From Clostridium algidicarnis DSM 15099 (GTDB lineage Bacteria; Bacillota; Clostridia; Clostridiales; Clostridiaceae), in NCBI RefSeq assembly GCF_002934235.1, contig NZ_PTIS01000011.1, positions 26,543 through 90,542 on the forward strand: a stretch of 64,000 nt of DNA, in the 5' to 3' direction. Made by a program: the position numbers and the translations under genes. Numbering within the stretch: the first letter of the stretch is position 1; each line of letters opens with the position of its first letter. Positions 1 to 8,721 of the stretch are shown one piece after another. The notes beneath the pieces are model-generated. The model did not search any database. It was not told where the DNA came from and saw only the letters and a program-made list of their open reading frames with translations.

Positions 1-342
1 TTCTTTATTAATATCGCTTATAACAACATCATCTATAGCCGTTTTAAAATTAAACATACATTTCGCTGATAACATTTATACAAAAGAATATACATCTTTC
101 AATGTATATTTCGCTAAATATTATGCAACCATTCACCTCCTTAAAATACCTATAATAATATTAATTCTACAAAAATATAGATTTACCTTTATATAACTTT
201 TATATAAAGGTAGTTTTAAGTACTTAATCTTAATATTCCTTACTTATATATTTACTTTTATTTAATATAGTATAGTACAACATTTTATTTATAAATTTAA
301 TATGTTATTATAGTAGGTAATATTAATAAGGGGTGTGAGACT
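1..342. other. Left-edge region upstream of the aminopeptidase
   Basis: No complete gene is seen. On the minus strand an open frame starting at an ATG at 57-55 (MFNFKTAIDDVV...) runs off the window edge and could be the first 19 codons of a gene. It lacks a good ribosome site; the strong GGAGGTG, on the minus strand near 125-131, is followed only by very short frames. A hairpin (AATATACAT/ATGTATATT) occupies 87-110, flanked by copies of TTTCGCT at about 61 and 110. A second inverted repeat, with 13-bp arms TACCTTTATATAA and a 3-nt loop, lies at 184-212 and could be a terminator or operator. Confidence 0.35.
184..212. repeat. Perfect inverted repeat, 13-bp arms
   Basis: Arms TACCTTTATATAA (184-196) and its exact complement (200-212) are separated by CTT. 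There is a weak T-rich tail on either side, so it may be a terminator between the leftward edge gene and the rightward aminopeptidase, or a protein-binding palindrome. Confidence 0.5.
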
Positions 343-1740
343 ATGATTGAAATTAGTAACAGTAAAAAATATTCAAATATTTTAATATTTAAATTTCAAA
401 ACTACAATCTAGATTATCCTGAAAATATAAAAGAAATATTAAGCTTTTCAAAAAATACTGGTAATTATAAAGAAATTGAATGTATAAATACACTTGGAAA
501 AAGTAGTTATGACAATATTTATATAGTAGGTCTTGGACTTACTGAGGAATATAATAATTCAAAACTTTTCCATGGTCTAGGTAACTTTATTTTAAATTTT
601 AAAAACAAACTTGAAAATATAGATATATTAGATAATTTCACTGAAGATGTAGGATACACCTTAGGGGAATCCATTGCATTATCTCTTTATAAATATGAAG
701 GTATAAAATCCAAAAGCCACACTATTAAATTATCTAATATTAATTTAATTTCAGATTTTGAGTCTTCCATAATTAAGGGTTATGAAGTTGGTACTTCAAT
801 TAATCTTTCAAGAAATCTTTCTAATATGCCTTCTAATATTGTTACCCCTAAATATTTGGTGACAACTTCTCAAAGCATAGCAAAAAAACACAACCTTGAT
901 ATAGAAATAATAGATAAGTTTAAATTAGAACAAATGGGCATGGGTGGCATACTTTCAGTAGCTAAAGGAAGTACAAATGACCCAAGTCTTATAGTTATGC
1001 AATATTTAGGTGACAAAGATAGTAAAGATATATTTGCTATCGTCGGTAAAGGTGTTACCTTCGATGCTGGTGGTATAACTTTAAAACCTGGTAAGGGCAT
1101 GGAGAAAATGATTTATGATATGGTAGGGGGCTCTATAGCTATTGGGCTTATGGATGCCATAGGAAAGATTAAGCCTAAGAAAAATATTATGGCTTTAATA
1201 CCTGTTGTTGAAAATATGCCTTCTAGTAAAGCCTTTAAACCTGGTGATGTTATAACAACTTACAGCGGTAAAACTGTAGAAATAATATCTACGGACGCCG
1301 AAGGAAGAATGGTGCTTTGTGATGCTATAACTTATGCTAAAGAATTAGGCGCGAATTTTATAATTGATATTGCAACGCTTACAGGTTCTTGTGCTAATTT
1401 TTTAGGTGACACAAATTTAGGTCTTTTTACAAATTCTAACGAACTTGCCTTTACACTTACAAAGTCTGGAAGAGAAGTAGATGAATATCTATGGAGATTC
1501 CCAAGTAACGAAGAATACTTAGATCAATTAAAAACAGCTAATGCTGATATAAAAAACAGTGGAACAAATTGCGGTGCTATTGTAGCTAGTAAGTTTTTAG
1601 AGTACTTTGCTGAAGATGTATCCTTTGCCCACTTAGATATAGCTGGCTTTATGTATAATACCAAAACTACAGGTGCCTATGATAAAGGCGCTACTTGTAT
1701 TCCTTTTAGAACTTTGTTAAACTTTTTGACTAAAGAATAA
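343..1740 (+). CDS. pepA: Leucyl aminopeptidase, M17 family
   Basis: Cytosolic dinuclear-metal aminopeptidase that removes N-terminal residues from peptides. The C-terminal catalytic half carries the M17 signatures: GKGVTFDAGG at residues 235-244 (catalytic Lys236, metal-ligand Asp241), DMVGG shortly after, and TDAEGR at 317-322 (ligands Asp318 and Glu320, catalytic Arg322), followed by DIATLTGS. The N-terminal domain of about 160 residues is divergent, as usual in this family. 465 aa is close to the normal 480-500. ATG at 343 follows AGGGGTGTG at a suitable distance. The fetA-like gene begins 15 bp after its stop, so co-transcription is possible. Peptide turnover fits an amino-acid-fermenting organism (inference). 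Confidence 0.93.
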   Translation: MIEISNSKKYSNILIFKFQNYNLDYPENIKEILSFSKNTGNYKEIECINTLGKSSYDNIYIVGLGLTEEYNNSKLFHGLGNFILNFKNKLENIDILDNFTEDVGYTLGESIALSLYKYEGIKSKSHTIKLSNINLISDFESSIIKGYEVGTSINLSRNLSNMPSNIVTPKYLVTTSQSIAKKHNLDIEIIDKFKLEQMGMGGILSVAKGSTNDPSLIVMQYLGDKDSKDIFAIVGKGVTFDAGGITLKPGKGMEKMIYDMVGGSIAIGLMDAIGKIKPKKNIMALIPVVENMPSSKAFKPGDVITTYSGKTVEIISTDAEGRMVLCDAITYAKELGANFIIDIATLTGSCANFLGDTNLGLFTNSNELAFTLTKSGREVDEYLWRFPSNEEYLDQLKTANADIKNSGTNCGAIVASKFLEYFAEDVSFAHLDIAGFMYNTKTTGAYDKGATCIPFRTLLNFLTKE

Positions 1741-1755
1741 TAGGGGTTGATTAAT

Positions 1756-2412
1756 TTGCTTACTATGAAAAACGTAACTTATAAGGATAAGGATAAAAAT
1801 AATATAATAATAGATAATTTTAGTCTGAATGTAAATGAAAAAGATTATATATCAATAGTTGGACCTTCAGGTAGTGGAAAGAGCACTATTTTAAAATTAT
1901 TTAGTCATCTTATATCTCAAAGTTCAGGAACTATTGAATTTAAAGGTAAAGATTACCTAGACTATTCCCCTTATGAATTAAGACGACAGATAACTTATTG
2001 TTTCCAAAACCCTGTACTTTTTGGTGATACAGTAATGGATAATTTAAAATTTCCTTACACTACAAGGAAGAAAACACTAGACAAAGATAGAATCAAATAC
2101 CTTCTCAAAATATTTGATCTCCCATATTCAATATTAGACAAGGATATTCATAAACTTTCCGGTGGAGAAAAACAACGAATAGCACTTATTAGGGGCATCT
2201 TGTTTAAGCCAGAAGTTTTACTTTTAGATGAGGTAACCTCTGCCCTAGATGCAGAAAATACGAAAATAGTTGAATCTGTTATAAATAAATTAAACTCAGA
2301 GGGTATGACTATACTTTGGGTAACACACAATATGGAACAAAGTAAAAAGTATGCTAATAAACTTCTTTCCGTGGAAGGTGGTAAATTAAAAAATTTAGAG
2401 GTGATAAGATGA
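1756..2412 (+). CDS. fetA: ABC transporter ATPase, FetA (YbbL) type
   Basis: ATP-binding subunit of a two-gene ABC exporter. Walker A GPSGSGKST is at about residues 36-44, the signature LSGGEKQR starts at 134, and Walker B VLLLDE is followed by the ALDAEN D-loop and the switch His in WVTHN. About 218 aa is typical of the FetA group. I use TTG at 1756 because AGGGG at 1742-1746 sits about 9 nt ahead of it; the in-frame TTG at 1747 directly abuts that site and ATG 1765 is too far. Its stop overlaps the next gene in ATGA, implying translational coupling. FetAB in E. coli exports iron and protects against oxidative stress; the role here is by homology. Confidence 0.85.
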   Translation: MLTMKNVTYKDKDKNNIIIDNFSLNVNEKDYISIVGPSGSGKSTILKLFSHLISQSSGTIEFKGKDYLDYSPYELRRQITYCFQNPVLFGDTVMDNLKFPYTTRKKTLDKDRIKYLLKIFDLPYSILDKDIHKLSGGEKQRIALIRGILFKPEVLLLDEVTSALDAENTKIVESVINKLNSEGMTILWVTHNMEQSKKYANKLLSVEGGKLKNLEVIR

Positions 2413-3173
2413 ATGCGGAAAATACGTTAAATATTTACTCGCTTTTAATAGCTTCTTCTTTAGTACTTGTATCTATATTTATATCACATTCGCAAAAACT
2501 CAAATTAGAAAAAGAGATAATAATAGGTGTTATTAGAGCTGTAATTCAATTAACATTAGTAGGTTATGTTTTAAACTATGTGTTTGGTCTTAAAAGTTAT
2601 GCTTTTACAACTTTATTAATGTTATTTATGATATTTAATGCATCCATGAATGCTAGAAAAAGAGGCAGTAACATCCATAATGTCTTGCTTATCTCTTTTG
2701 TTTCCATAGGAGCTGGTACTATTATAACCTTAGGTGTTTTAGTATTATCTAAATCTATAAAATATGAGCCTTACTCTGTAATCCCTGTATCAGGAATGGT
2801 TATAGGTAATGCCATGGTAGCTATCGGTCTTTGTTATAAACAATTAAATGTTAACTTTAAAAATTATAGGGATGAAATCGAAACTAAACTATCATTAGGT
2901 GCAGAAATATTACCATCCTCTATGCACATTATAAGGGATGCTATGAAAACAGGTATGATACCAACTATAGATTCTACTAAAACTCTTGGAATAGTTTCTC
3001 TTCCTGGTATGATGACTGGTCTTATACTAGCTGGGACTCCTCCAATTGAAGCTATAAAGTTTCAAATAATGGTTACATTCATGTTACTTGCAACAACTTC
3101 AATTTCTGCATTCTTAGCTTGTTTTATGTCCTACAGATCATTTTTTAACAAGCGAAAACAATTATCTCTATAA
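2409..3173 (+). CDS. fetB: ABC exporter permease, FetB (YbbM, UPF0014) type
   Basis: Integral membrane subunit paired with the preceding ATPase. The 254-aa protein has about seven hydrophobic segments and the family blocks RAVIQLTLVGYVL, VIPVSGMVIGNAM and SLPGMMTGLILAGTPP, as in UPF0014/FetB. ATG at 2409 overlaps the TGA of the ATPase gene by 4 nt, a typical coupled pair. An intrinsic terminator follows the stop directly. Putative iron exporter; the metal is assigned by family only. Confidence 0.88.
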   Translation: MNAENTLNIYSLLIASSLVLVSIFISHSQKLKLEKEIIIGVIRAVIQLTLVGYVLNYVFGLKSYAFTTLLMLFMIFNASMNARKRGSNIHNVLLISFVSIGAGTIITLGVLVLSKSIKYEPYSVIPVSGMVIGNAMVAIGLCYKQLNVNFKNYRDEIETKLSLGAEILPSSMHIIRDAMKTGMIPTIDSTKTLGIVSLPGMMTGLILAGTPPIEAIKFQIMVTFMLLATTSISAFLACFMSYRSFFNKRKQLSL

Positions 3174-3215
3174 AAAAAGTACTGTCTTTCATTTTTGAAG
3201 ACAGTACTTTTTTTA
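3172..3215. terminator. Bidirectional intrinsic terminator
   Basis: AAAAAAAGTACTGTCTT and its complement form a hairpin bounded by A-runs and T-runs. It can end the fetB transcript (+) and the minus-strand gene ending at 3258. Confidence 0.85.
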
Positions 3216-3257
3216 TATAACTATATCTAAATAAAATATCATGAAGTTCTATTTCTT

Positions 3258-3920
3258 TTAAGATAGCTTGTTTATATCTTTACTTTTATTAAAAGCCAAG
3301 GTAGATAACAATGTGGCTGATAAAATTATTAAAGAAGGGACAATAAACTTAGCTGAGAGTGGATTTAATATGTTTTCTCCCATATATGAATAACATATAG
3401 TCTCTGGTATAACACCTAATACGGATGCTAGTATAAAGGCTTTATATGTTATTTTTGTAAGTCCGCTAGTGTAGCTTAATGGATCATAGGGTAGCACAGG
3501 TGGAAGTCTTAACAGAAACAATATCTTAAATCCATCTTTCTCCATATTGTTATTAAAATTTAATGCTCGCCCTTTCAATATCTTGTCTACAAAATCTTTT
3601 CCTAAAAATCTTGAAAGATAAAAAGCTAGTGTACCTGATAAGAAAAACCCAATCATATTTACCATAAAGCCTTTAACTGGACCAAATACTATTCCAGCTG
3701 CAATAGAAAACATAGCTGACGGCAATACCAAAACTAATGGCTTTAGAGCAAATATTAATATAAAACAAACAAACGCATATTTACCATAACTTCTAACATA
3801 ATTAATAAAGTTTCCGAGGCAAATAAATTGTCTTAGCCTATTTCTATTAATAAACACAAAAATTAAAAAAGCCACTATAAATAATCCTATCAATAACCGT
3901 TCTCTATTTTTTTTATTCAT
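3258..3920 (-). CDS. TVP38/TMEM64 family membrane protein (VTT domain)
   Basis: 220-aa polytopic membrane protein. After an N-terminal membrane segment (about residues 9-24) it has the DedA/VTT core: a re-entrant-type segment around VLPSAMFSIAAGIVFGP, then GFMVNMIGFFLSGTLAFYLSRFLG, then RLPPVLPYDPLSYTSGLTKI with its Pro-rich loop, and two more C-terminal membrane segments. Members are implicated in lipid scrambling or undecaprenyl-phosphate handling in other bacteria; the substrate here is unknown. It is monocistronic, with its own ATG at 3920. Confidence 0.82.
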   Translation of the reverse strand: MNKKNRERLLIGLFIVAFLIFVFINRNRLRQFICLGNFINYVRSYGKYAFVCFILIFALKPLVLVLPSAMFSIAAGIVFGPVKGFMVNMIGFFLSGTLAFYLSRFLGKDFVDKILKGRALNFNNNMEKDGFKILFLLRLPPVLPYDPLSYTSGLTKITYKAFILASVLGVIPETICYSYMGENILNPLSAKFIVPSLIILSATLLSTLAFNKSKDINKLS

Positions 3921-4030
3921 ATTAATTCTACCTCTTCATTTTTAAACTTCTTTATCATATTATCACATTAACATAAAAAAAATACAAATATATTTTAAAA
4001 ATAATAAATATATTTTTGTTGCAAATTAAA

Positions 4031-4073
4031 ACTTAGTATTTAAGTGGATGTTTATCCATTTTAAATACTAAGC
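4031..4073. terminator. Hairpin downstream of the FUSC-type gene
   Basis: CTTAGTATTTAA and its complement enclose a loop that itself contains GGAT/ATCC. A good T-run is on the plus side and only a weak one on the minus side. As the neighbouring genes are both on the minus strand, it most likely ends the gene finishing at 4143. Confidence 0.5.
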
Positions 4074-4142
4074 ATTTTTTAAATTATATTATTATGATTA
4101 AAGTATTTACTTTAATCATGTATGGAATCTACCATTGTACTT

Positions 4143-5045
4143 CTACGCTTTTATAGGATTATTTTGTATATTCCTTAATATATTGCATATTTTATTAACA
4201 TTATAATTGTATACTATATTTTCTTCTTCTATAATAAATGACTCTTTTAAAAGCTTAATATCCTTCAATTCTATCTCATAGGTAGAATTGAAAATCTCTT
4301 CATAGCTTTTTCTATTATCACTATTTAATATTAATAAATCTTCTTGCATGGTACTCATCATTTCAAAATAAATATATAATTTCTTGGTTTCTTTCATAAA
4401 TTCCTTATAATCATCTATTAGCTCTAATCCTTCGGTTATAGAAGAAACCTCTTCATCGTGCATCTTTATGCTACTTTCCAAAGCATCTATATAGTGTTTA
4501 AATTCATTTAAATTAAACTCTATAGGATTTAATATTGCACTTTTACATAAATTAAATAATTCATCTTTTAAACTTTTATAAGATATAACTACATTTTCAT
4601 GTATCTTAGGAGGTGCAATAGTGTAATTAACTACTAAAGATACAACTATACCTATTATCGTATCCAAGGTTCTATATATACTATATTCCAAAGGACTTCT
4701 TCCATTTAAGCTTATAAATATAACACAAAATACAGTACAAGATGTTGCGATGGATTTGTCCCATTTGAAATAGTTACATATAGTTATTATTATAACTATT
4801 CCAATACCTACAAGCAATATATTGCCTGGAGCTATGAGGGACATTACAAGCCCTACCAAAGCTCCTACAATAGTTCCTTTTATTCTGTTTAATCCTGATT
4901 TATATGAATTAGATACACTGCTACCCATAGTTATAATAGCCGCAATACAAGCATAAAGTGCATTGTTTATTGGGAATACTCTAGAAATAAGAATGCATAT
5001 AGAAACTGATAAGGCAGTTTTTATAGTTCTCATGCCTATTTTCAT
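4143..5045 (-). CDS. Aromatic acid exporter / FUSC family membrane protein
   Basis: 300-aa protein with an N-terminal membrane half (about residues 5-145, six hydrophobic segments) and a cytosolic, largely helical, charged C-terminal half. The N-terminal block with GMRTIKTALSV, ACIAAIITMGSSVSNS and GLNRIKGTIVGALVG is characteristic of the ArAE/FUSC (former DUF939) proteins seen in Firmicutes. In related bacteria such proteins are linked to efflux of aromatic acids; the substrate here is unknown. ATG at 5045 follows GGCGGTGG. It lies just downstream of the sulfurtransferase gene (25 bp gap) and may be co-transcribed. Confidence 0.78.
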   Translation of the reverse strand: MKIGMRTIKTALSVSICILISRVFPINNALYACIAAIITMGSSVSNSYKSGLNRIKGTIVGALVGLVMSLIAPGNILLVGIGIVIIITICNYFKWDKSIATSCTVFCVIFISLNGRSPLEYSIYRTLDTIIGIVVSLVVNYTIAPPKIHENVVISYKSLKDELFNLCKSAILNPIEFNLNEFKHYIDALESSIKMHDEEVSSITEGLELIDDYKEFMKETKKLYIYFEMMSTMQEDLLILNSDNRKSYEEIFNSTYEIELKDIKLLKESFIIEEENIVYNYNVNKICNILRNIQNNPIKA

Positions 5046-5070
5046 AGATTACCACCGCCATTAATTTTTA

Positions 5071-5907
5071 TTATCTTTCTTCTCCTACTACAATAGGGTT
5101 CTCATCGTAGCTTATCCAATCACTCCAACTACCTCCATAAAGTTTAGCTTTAATACCTAGTTCATCTAAAATCATTACACTTACAGAACCTGTAATCCCA
5201 GATCCACAATGTACTATTATAGTTTCCTTTTCCTTTAAGCCCTTTAATAATTCCTTTAATTCCTCTTTTGGCTTAACCTTAAAATCATTAAAATTATCTT
5301 TCCAAAAATAGTTTTTAGCCCCTGGGATATGCCCTGCTTTTTTATCCACTGGTTCACCATCCCCTAAATACCTTTCTTCTTCTCTAACATCCATTATAAA
5401 AACAGTATCTAGATTATCTTTTACATATTGTATATCACAATACATATCATCTTTTATATTTAAGGATAAATTTCCTACAGTTCTATCACTATTAATAGTT
5501 TGTTTTTGTTCTAACGGAAGATTTCTATCTTTCCATGCCTTTATGCCTTCTTCTAATATATATACATTTTCTTTTCCAATATACTTAAATATCCACCAAA
5601 GTCTTGATGCTGCAGCTAAATCTCCATCATCATATATTATAACATCTATATCATCATCTACAAACTTTTTATTCATATCTTTTGTGAAGTTTTTTAAATT
5701 TGGAAGAGGGTGTCTTCCTCCATGCTCTTTGACTTCTCCTGTTAATTCAGTTTCTAAATCTACATACATAGCTCCCTTTATGTGTCCTTCATTAAATGCC
5801 TTTTTACCATATTCTTTATCACTTAAATTAAATCTACAATCTAAAAGCACAAATTCTTTATCATCCTTTATCTTTAAGAAGTCCTCGAGTTTCATTAAAT
5901 TTTTCAT
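5071..5907 (-). CDS. Sulfurtransferase with two rhodanese domains
   Basis: 278-aa tandem rhodanese of the SseA/thiosulfate-3-mercaptopyruvate sulfurtransferase type, which moves sulfane sulfur to a thiophilic acceptor. The N-terminal domain (about 1-130) lacks a catalytic Cys, as usual; it has LLDCRF and EHGGRHPLP. The C-terminal domain carries Cys234 in the active-site loop CGSGITGS. This resembles the CGSGVTA loop of mercaptopyruvate sulfurtransferases more than the thiosulfate type, so the donor is uncertain. ATG at 5907 is chosen because GGGAGG lies about 6 nt upstream. An 18-bp tandem duplication lies in the promoter region. Confidence 0.88.
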   Translation of the reverse strand: MKNLMKLEDFLKIKDDKEFVLLDCRFNLSDKEYGKKAFNEGHIKGAMYVDLETELTGEVKEHGGRHPLPNLKNFTKDMNKKFVDDDIDVIIYDDGDLAAASRLWWIFKYIGKENVYILEEGIKAWKDRNLPLEQKQTINSDRTVGNLSLNIKDDMYCDIQYVKDNLDTVFIMDVREEERYLGDGEPVDKKAGHIPGAKNYFWKDNFNDFKVKPKEELKELLKGLKEKETIIVHCGSGITGSVSVMILDELGIKAKLYGGSWSDWISYDENPIVVGEER

Positions 5908-5942
5908 AGTGCGCCTCCCTCTTTTTATTAAAATACTTTATC

Positions 5943-5978
5943 ATATTATATCATAACCATATATTATATCATAACCAT
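5943..5978. repeat. Two perfect tandem copies of an 18-bp unit
   Basis: ATATTATATCATAACCAT occurs twice head-to-tail (5943-5960, 5961-5978) in the region upstream of the sulfurtransferase gene. Confidence 0.85.
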
Positions 5979-6065
5979 AATATATAAAAAAGAGATATAA
6001 AAGTGCTTGCTTTTACACATCTCTACTTTTTCATAGTAATTATAATCATTAATATATTATTAGCT

Positions 6066-6101
6066 AAAAAGCCTTCAAATATGTTAATTTGAAGGCTTTT
6101 A
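6066..6101 (-). terminator. Intrinsic terminator of the peroxiredoxin gene
   Basis: AGCCTTCAAAT and its complement form a hairpin; on the minus strand it ends in a T-run. A second, weaker hairpin with AGAGAT/ATCTCT ends lies at about 5990-6030. Confidence 0.8.
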
Positions 6102-6133
6102 ATATATTTATTTATTAACTTTTTTTAGAAATT

Positions 6134-6670
6134 TTAAAGTAAAGATTCTCCCTCTTCCCAGTTAGCTGGACACATCCCACCAGTTTGAAGTGCTTTTAAC
6201 ACTCTAATTGTTTCATCTACGTTTCTGCCTACATTAAGGTCATGAACTACTTGATATTTTACTTCTCCATCTGGATCTATTATAAATAGACCTCTTAATG
6301 AAATAGCTTCTTCTTCTACAAATACTCCGTAATCTTTAGCTACTCCATATTTTTTATCAGAAGCCATTGGGAAGTTAATTTGTCCAAGTCCTCCATTAGC
6401 TTTATCTTGTTTTATCCAAGCTTGATGAGAATATTCACTATCACAACTTACAGTTAAAAGTTCCGCTCCAAGCTTCTTAAAATCTTCAGCCCTATCACTA
6501 AAAGCAGTTATTTCTGTTGGACACACAAAAGTGAAATCTAGTGGATAGAAGAACATAACTAGCCATTTTCCTTTGTAATCCTCTGATTTGATTTCTAAAA
6601 AGTCGCTTCCGTCACCCTTTACTGCATTCATTTTAAAACAAGGTGCTGGTTTACCTACTAATCTTTCCAT
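6134..6670 (-). CDS. Typical 2-Cys peroxiredoxin (AhpC/Prx1 type)
   Basis: Cytosolic thiol peroxidase that reduces H2O2 and organic hydroperoxides. The peroxidatic Cys50 lies in DFTFVCPTE and the resolving Cys167 in GGMCPANW near the C-terminus, which defines a typical 2-Cys enzyme; Thr and Arg of the active site are in the expected blocks. 178 aa is normal length. The reductant is probably the glutaredoxin-like and thioredoxin-reductase-like pair encoded just upstream on the same strand (94-bp gap). This is inference, with the C. pasteurianum Cp9/Cp34 system as the known precedent. Confidence 0.93.
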   Translation of the reverse strand: MERLVGKPAPCFKMNAVKGDGSDFLEIKSEDYKGKWLVMFFYPLDFTFVCPTEITAFSDRAEDFKKLGAELLTVSCDSEYSHQAWIKQDKANGGLGQINFPMASDKKYGVAKDYGVFVEEEAISLRGLFIIDPDGEVKYQVVHDLNVGRNVDETIRVLKALQTGGMCPANWEEGESLL

Positions 6671-6763
6671 TATAAAATCCTCCTTTAATATGTTTATTTT
6701 AATATTTTTGTTTGTTTTTAATGTTTTTATTATATTTAAGTTTTTAATTAAATTTTAGATCTG

Positions 6764-6994
6764 TTAATTATTATTTAAAGCAGCATCTACTGCATACTTA
6801 TTAAATCCTAGTATTATTTCTCCATTTATATCAAGTACAGGTACCGATTGCTGACCTGACTTTTCTATCATTTCTTGTCTTTTTTCTTTATCTTCTCCTA
6901 CATTGATATCTTCATACTCAATATTTTTCATATCAAAGTAGCTTTTTGCCTTTTTACAATAAGGACAATTTGGAGTAGTGTATATTTTAACCAT
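6764..6994 (-). CDS. Glutaredoxin-like protein (CPYC)
   Basis: 76-aa thioredoxin-fold redox carrier. The dithiol motif Cys10-Pro-Tyr-Cys13 follows the first strand (VKIYTTPNC); QQSVPVLDING supplies the cis-Pro and GFNKYAVDAAL the last helix. Some relatives in anaerobes have Sec in place of the first Cys; here both are Cys codons. ATG at 6994 follows AAAGGAGG. It overlaps the end of the reductase gene by 8 nt, so the two are translationally coupled and probably partners. Confidence 0.9.
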   Translation of the reverse strand: MVKIYTTPNCPYCKKAKSYFDMKNIEYEDINVGEDKEKRQEMIEKSGQQSVPVLDINGEIILGFNKYAVDAALNNN

Positions 6995-7934
6995 TACTTT
7001 TCCTCCTTTTGTTTACTATATATCTTTCAGCCATAAGAGCTGCAACTGTACCATCTGCATTAGCTGTTGTAAGTTGCCTAAATAGCTTTTCTCTTACATC
7101 TCCTGCAACAAAAACTCCTTCTACATTTGTTTCTGTAGTTTCTCCTGCTTTTATATAGCCCCACTTGTCTATATTAACTTGATCTTCAAACATCTTTGTT
7201 TTTGGTATCATTCCAATATAAACAAAAATGCCATCAGTTTTAATTTTACTTGTCTTTTTAGTTTTTAAATTTTCTACTAATACCTCTTCTAGTTTGTCCT
7301 CACCATATGCATGTCTTATTTCAGAATCCCAAACCATAGTTACCTTTGGATGGTTTAATACTTCGTATTGTAAATTTTTTTCTGCTTGAAGATTATCAAA
7401 TTGATGAACTATAGTTATGGTTTTAGCGTACCTTGATAAAAATAGTGCACCTTCTATGGCTGAATTTCCTCCACCCACAACAATGATATCCTTATCTTCA
7501 TACATTTCTCCATCGCATAGCTCACAGTGGTGAATTCCATTTCCATGGTAGGTTGCTTCTTCCTTTATAGGTAGAGGTCTATACTGAGATCCTGTAGCAA
7601 TTATTACTGTTTCTGGTTTATAAATAAAACTATCAGTTTCTATAATCTTTTCATTATCTTTAAGACTCACCCTTAATATATTATCAAATTCATCTATGGT
7701 AGCCCCTGCATTTAGTGCCTGCTCATAAAACTTATCTACAAGTTCTTGACCACTTATAAATTTAAAGCCAGGATAGTTTTCAACAGAATATGTAGATCTT
7801 ATTTGGCCTCCTATAAGTTCATCTTCAAGGACTATAAAGTTTAGTTTCATTCTAGCCGCATATATTGCAGCTGTAAGTCCTGCTGGTCCTGATCCTATTA
7901 TTACTAAGTCTATATATTTTTCTTCTTTATTCAT
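6987..7934 (-). CDS. Thioredoxin-reductase-like flavoprotein
   Basis: FAD- and probably NAD(P)H-dependent disulfide reductase, 315 aa from the ATG at 7934. FAD-binding IIGSGPAG is at 13-20, the redox-active CELC at Cys137-Cys140, the second nucleotide-binding VVGGGNSAIEGA at about 152-163, and the C-terminal FAD block GVFVAGDVREK. The CELC motif differs from the CATC of standard thioredoxin reductases and, with the adjacent glutaredoxin-like gene, suggests the Cp34/AhpF-like group of clostridia. Upstream in-frame GTG and TTG codons (7946, 7943, 7940) exist, but the protein family starts at MNKEE; no ribosome site is strong for any of them. Confidence 0.88.
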   Translation of the reverse strand: MNKEEKYIDLVIIGSGPAGLTAAIYAARMKLNFIVLEDELIGGQIRSTYSVENYPGFKFISGQELVDKFYEQALNAGATIDEFDNILRVSLKDNEKIIETDSFIYKPETVIIATGSQYRPLPIKEEATYHGNGIHHCELCDGEMYEDKDIIVVGGGNSAIEGALFLSRYAKTITIVHQFDNLQAEKNLQYEVLNHPKVTMVWDSEIRHAYGEDKLEEVLVENLKTKKTSKIKTDGIFVYIGMIPKTKMFEDQVNIDKWGYIKAGETTETNVEGVFVAGDVREKLFRQLTTANADGTVAALMAERYIVNKRRKSNG

Positions 7935-8118
7935 CCGCAACACCACTTTACTTTTATTGTTGTAATGACTACTAACTAATAATTATTATTGTTTGGTATG
8001 TATTTATAATAGTCCATCCACATTATTTTGTCAAGCTTCAAACTATAAATTTATAATATTTGTTTATCTTTTTTGTCCACATTTTTATATAATTAATTAA
8101 AATTTCTTAAAAATATAT

Positions 8119-8158
8119 AAAGCTAAATTTCAAATATGTTTTTTTAAAATTTAGCTTT
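8119..8158 (-). terminator. Terminator of msrB
   Basis: AAAGCTAAATTT and its exact complement form a hairpin immediately after the msrB stop, with a T-rich tail on the minus strand. Confidence 0.7.
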
Positions 8159-8163
8159 ATTAA

Positions 8164-8616
8164 TTAATCTTTAAATAATTTTAAATATTCCCCATAACCT
8201 TCACTTTCAAGATCCTCTTTAGGAATGAATCTTAAAGCTGCACTGTTTATACAATATCTAAGTCCACCCTTTTCTATTGGTCCATCTGTAAACACGTGAC
8301 CTAAATGCGAATCTGCCTCTTTACTTCTTACTTCAATTCTATTCATACCGTGGCTTAAATCTTTCTCTTCCTTCACATATCCTTCTTCTAATGGTTTTGA
8401 AAAGCTAGGCCAACCACAACTAGACTTAAATTTATCAAAAGAAGTAAAAAGGGGCTCTCCAGAAACTATATCCACATATATGCCTTCCTCTTCATGATTA
8501 AAAAATTTATTCCTAAATGCTGGCTCTGTTCCATTTTCTTGCGTTACTTTATATTCTGTAGAGGATAATTCCTTTAATATTTTATCTTTATCATCTTTTA
8601 AAAACTTATTTGTCAT
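8164..8616 (-). CDS. msrB: Peptide-methionine (R)-S-oxide reductase
   Basis: Repairs oxidised methionine (R epimer). The 150-aa protein has the SelR fold blocks: [47 protein letters not shown] and [12 protein letters not shown]. The catalytic residue is Cys122 in RYCIN, with Cys67 as the likely recycling Cys. The two CxxC zinc pairs of many MsrB proteins are absent, as in a known subgroup. Its place beside the peroxiredoxin system makes an oxidative-defence block. Confidence 0.93.
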   Translation of the reverse strand: MTNKFLKDDKDKILKELSSTEYKVTQENGTEPAFRNKFFNHEEEGIYVDIVSGEPLFTSFDKFKSSCGWPSFSKPLEEGYVKEEKDLSHGMNRIEVRSKEADSHLGHVFTDGPIEKGGLRYCINSAALRFIPKEDLESEGYGEYLKLFKD

Positions 8617-8671
8617 AAATCATTCTCCTTTTTTATATCTATTTTTGAATATTCTGATTTATTGAATGTAA

Positions 8672-8697
8672 ATAAAAAAAGAGGTTTAAAAACCTCT
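8672..8697 (-). terminator. Terminator downstream of the 6S RNA gene
   Basis: AGAGGTTTTTAAACCTCT followed by TTTTTTT on the minus strand, between the 6S RNA and msrB. Confidence 0.8.
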
Positions 8698-8721
8698 TCT
8701 TACTTATAATTTCATTTGTAT

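Noticed and set aside
6764..6994. Second selenoprotein (Sec glutaredoxin)
   Set aside because: The CPYC motif uses two Cys codons and no in-frame TGA interrupts the gene.
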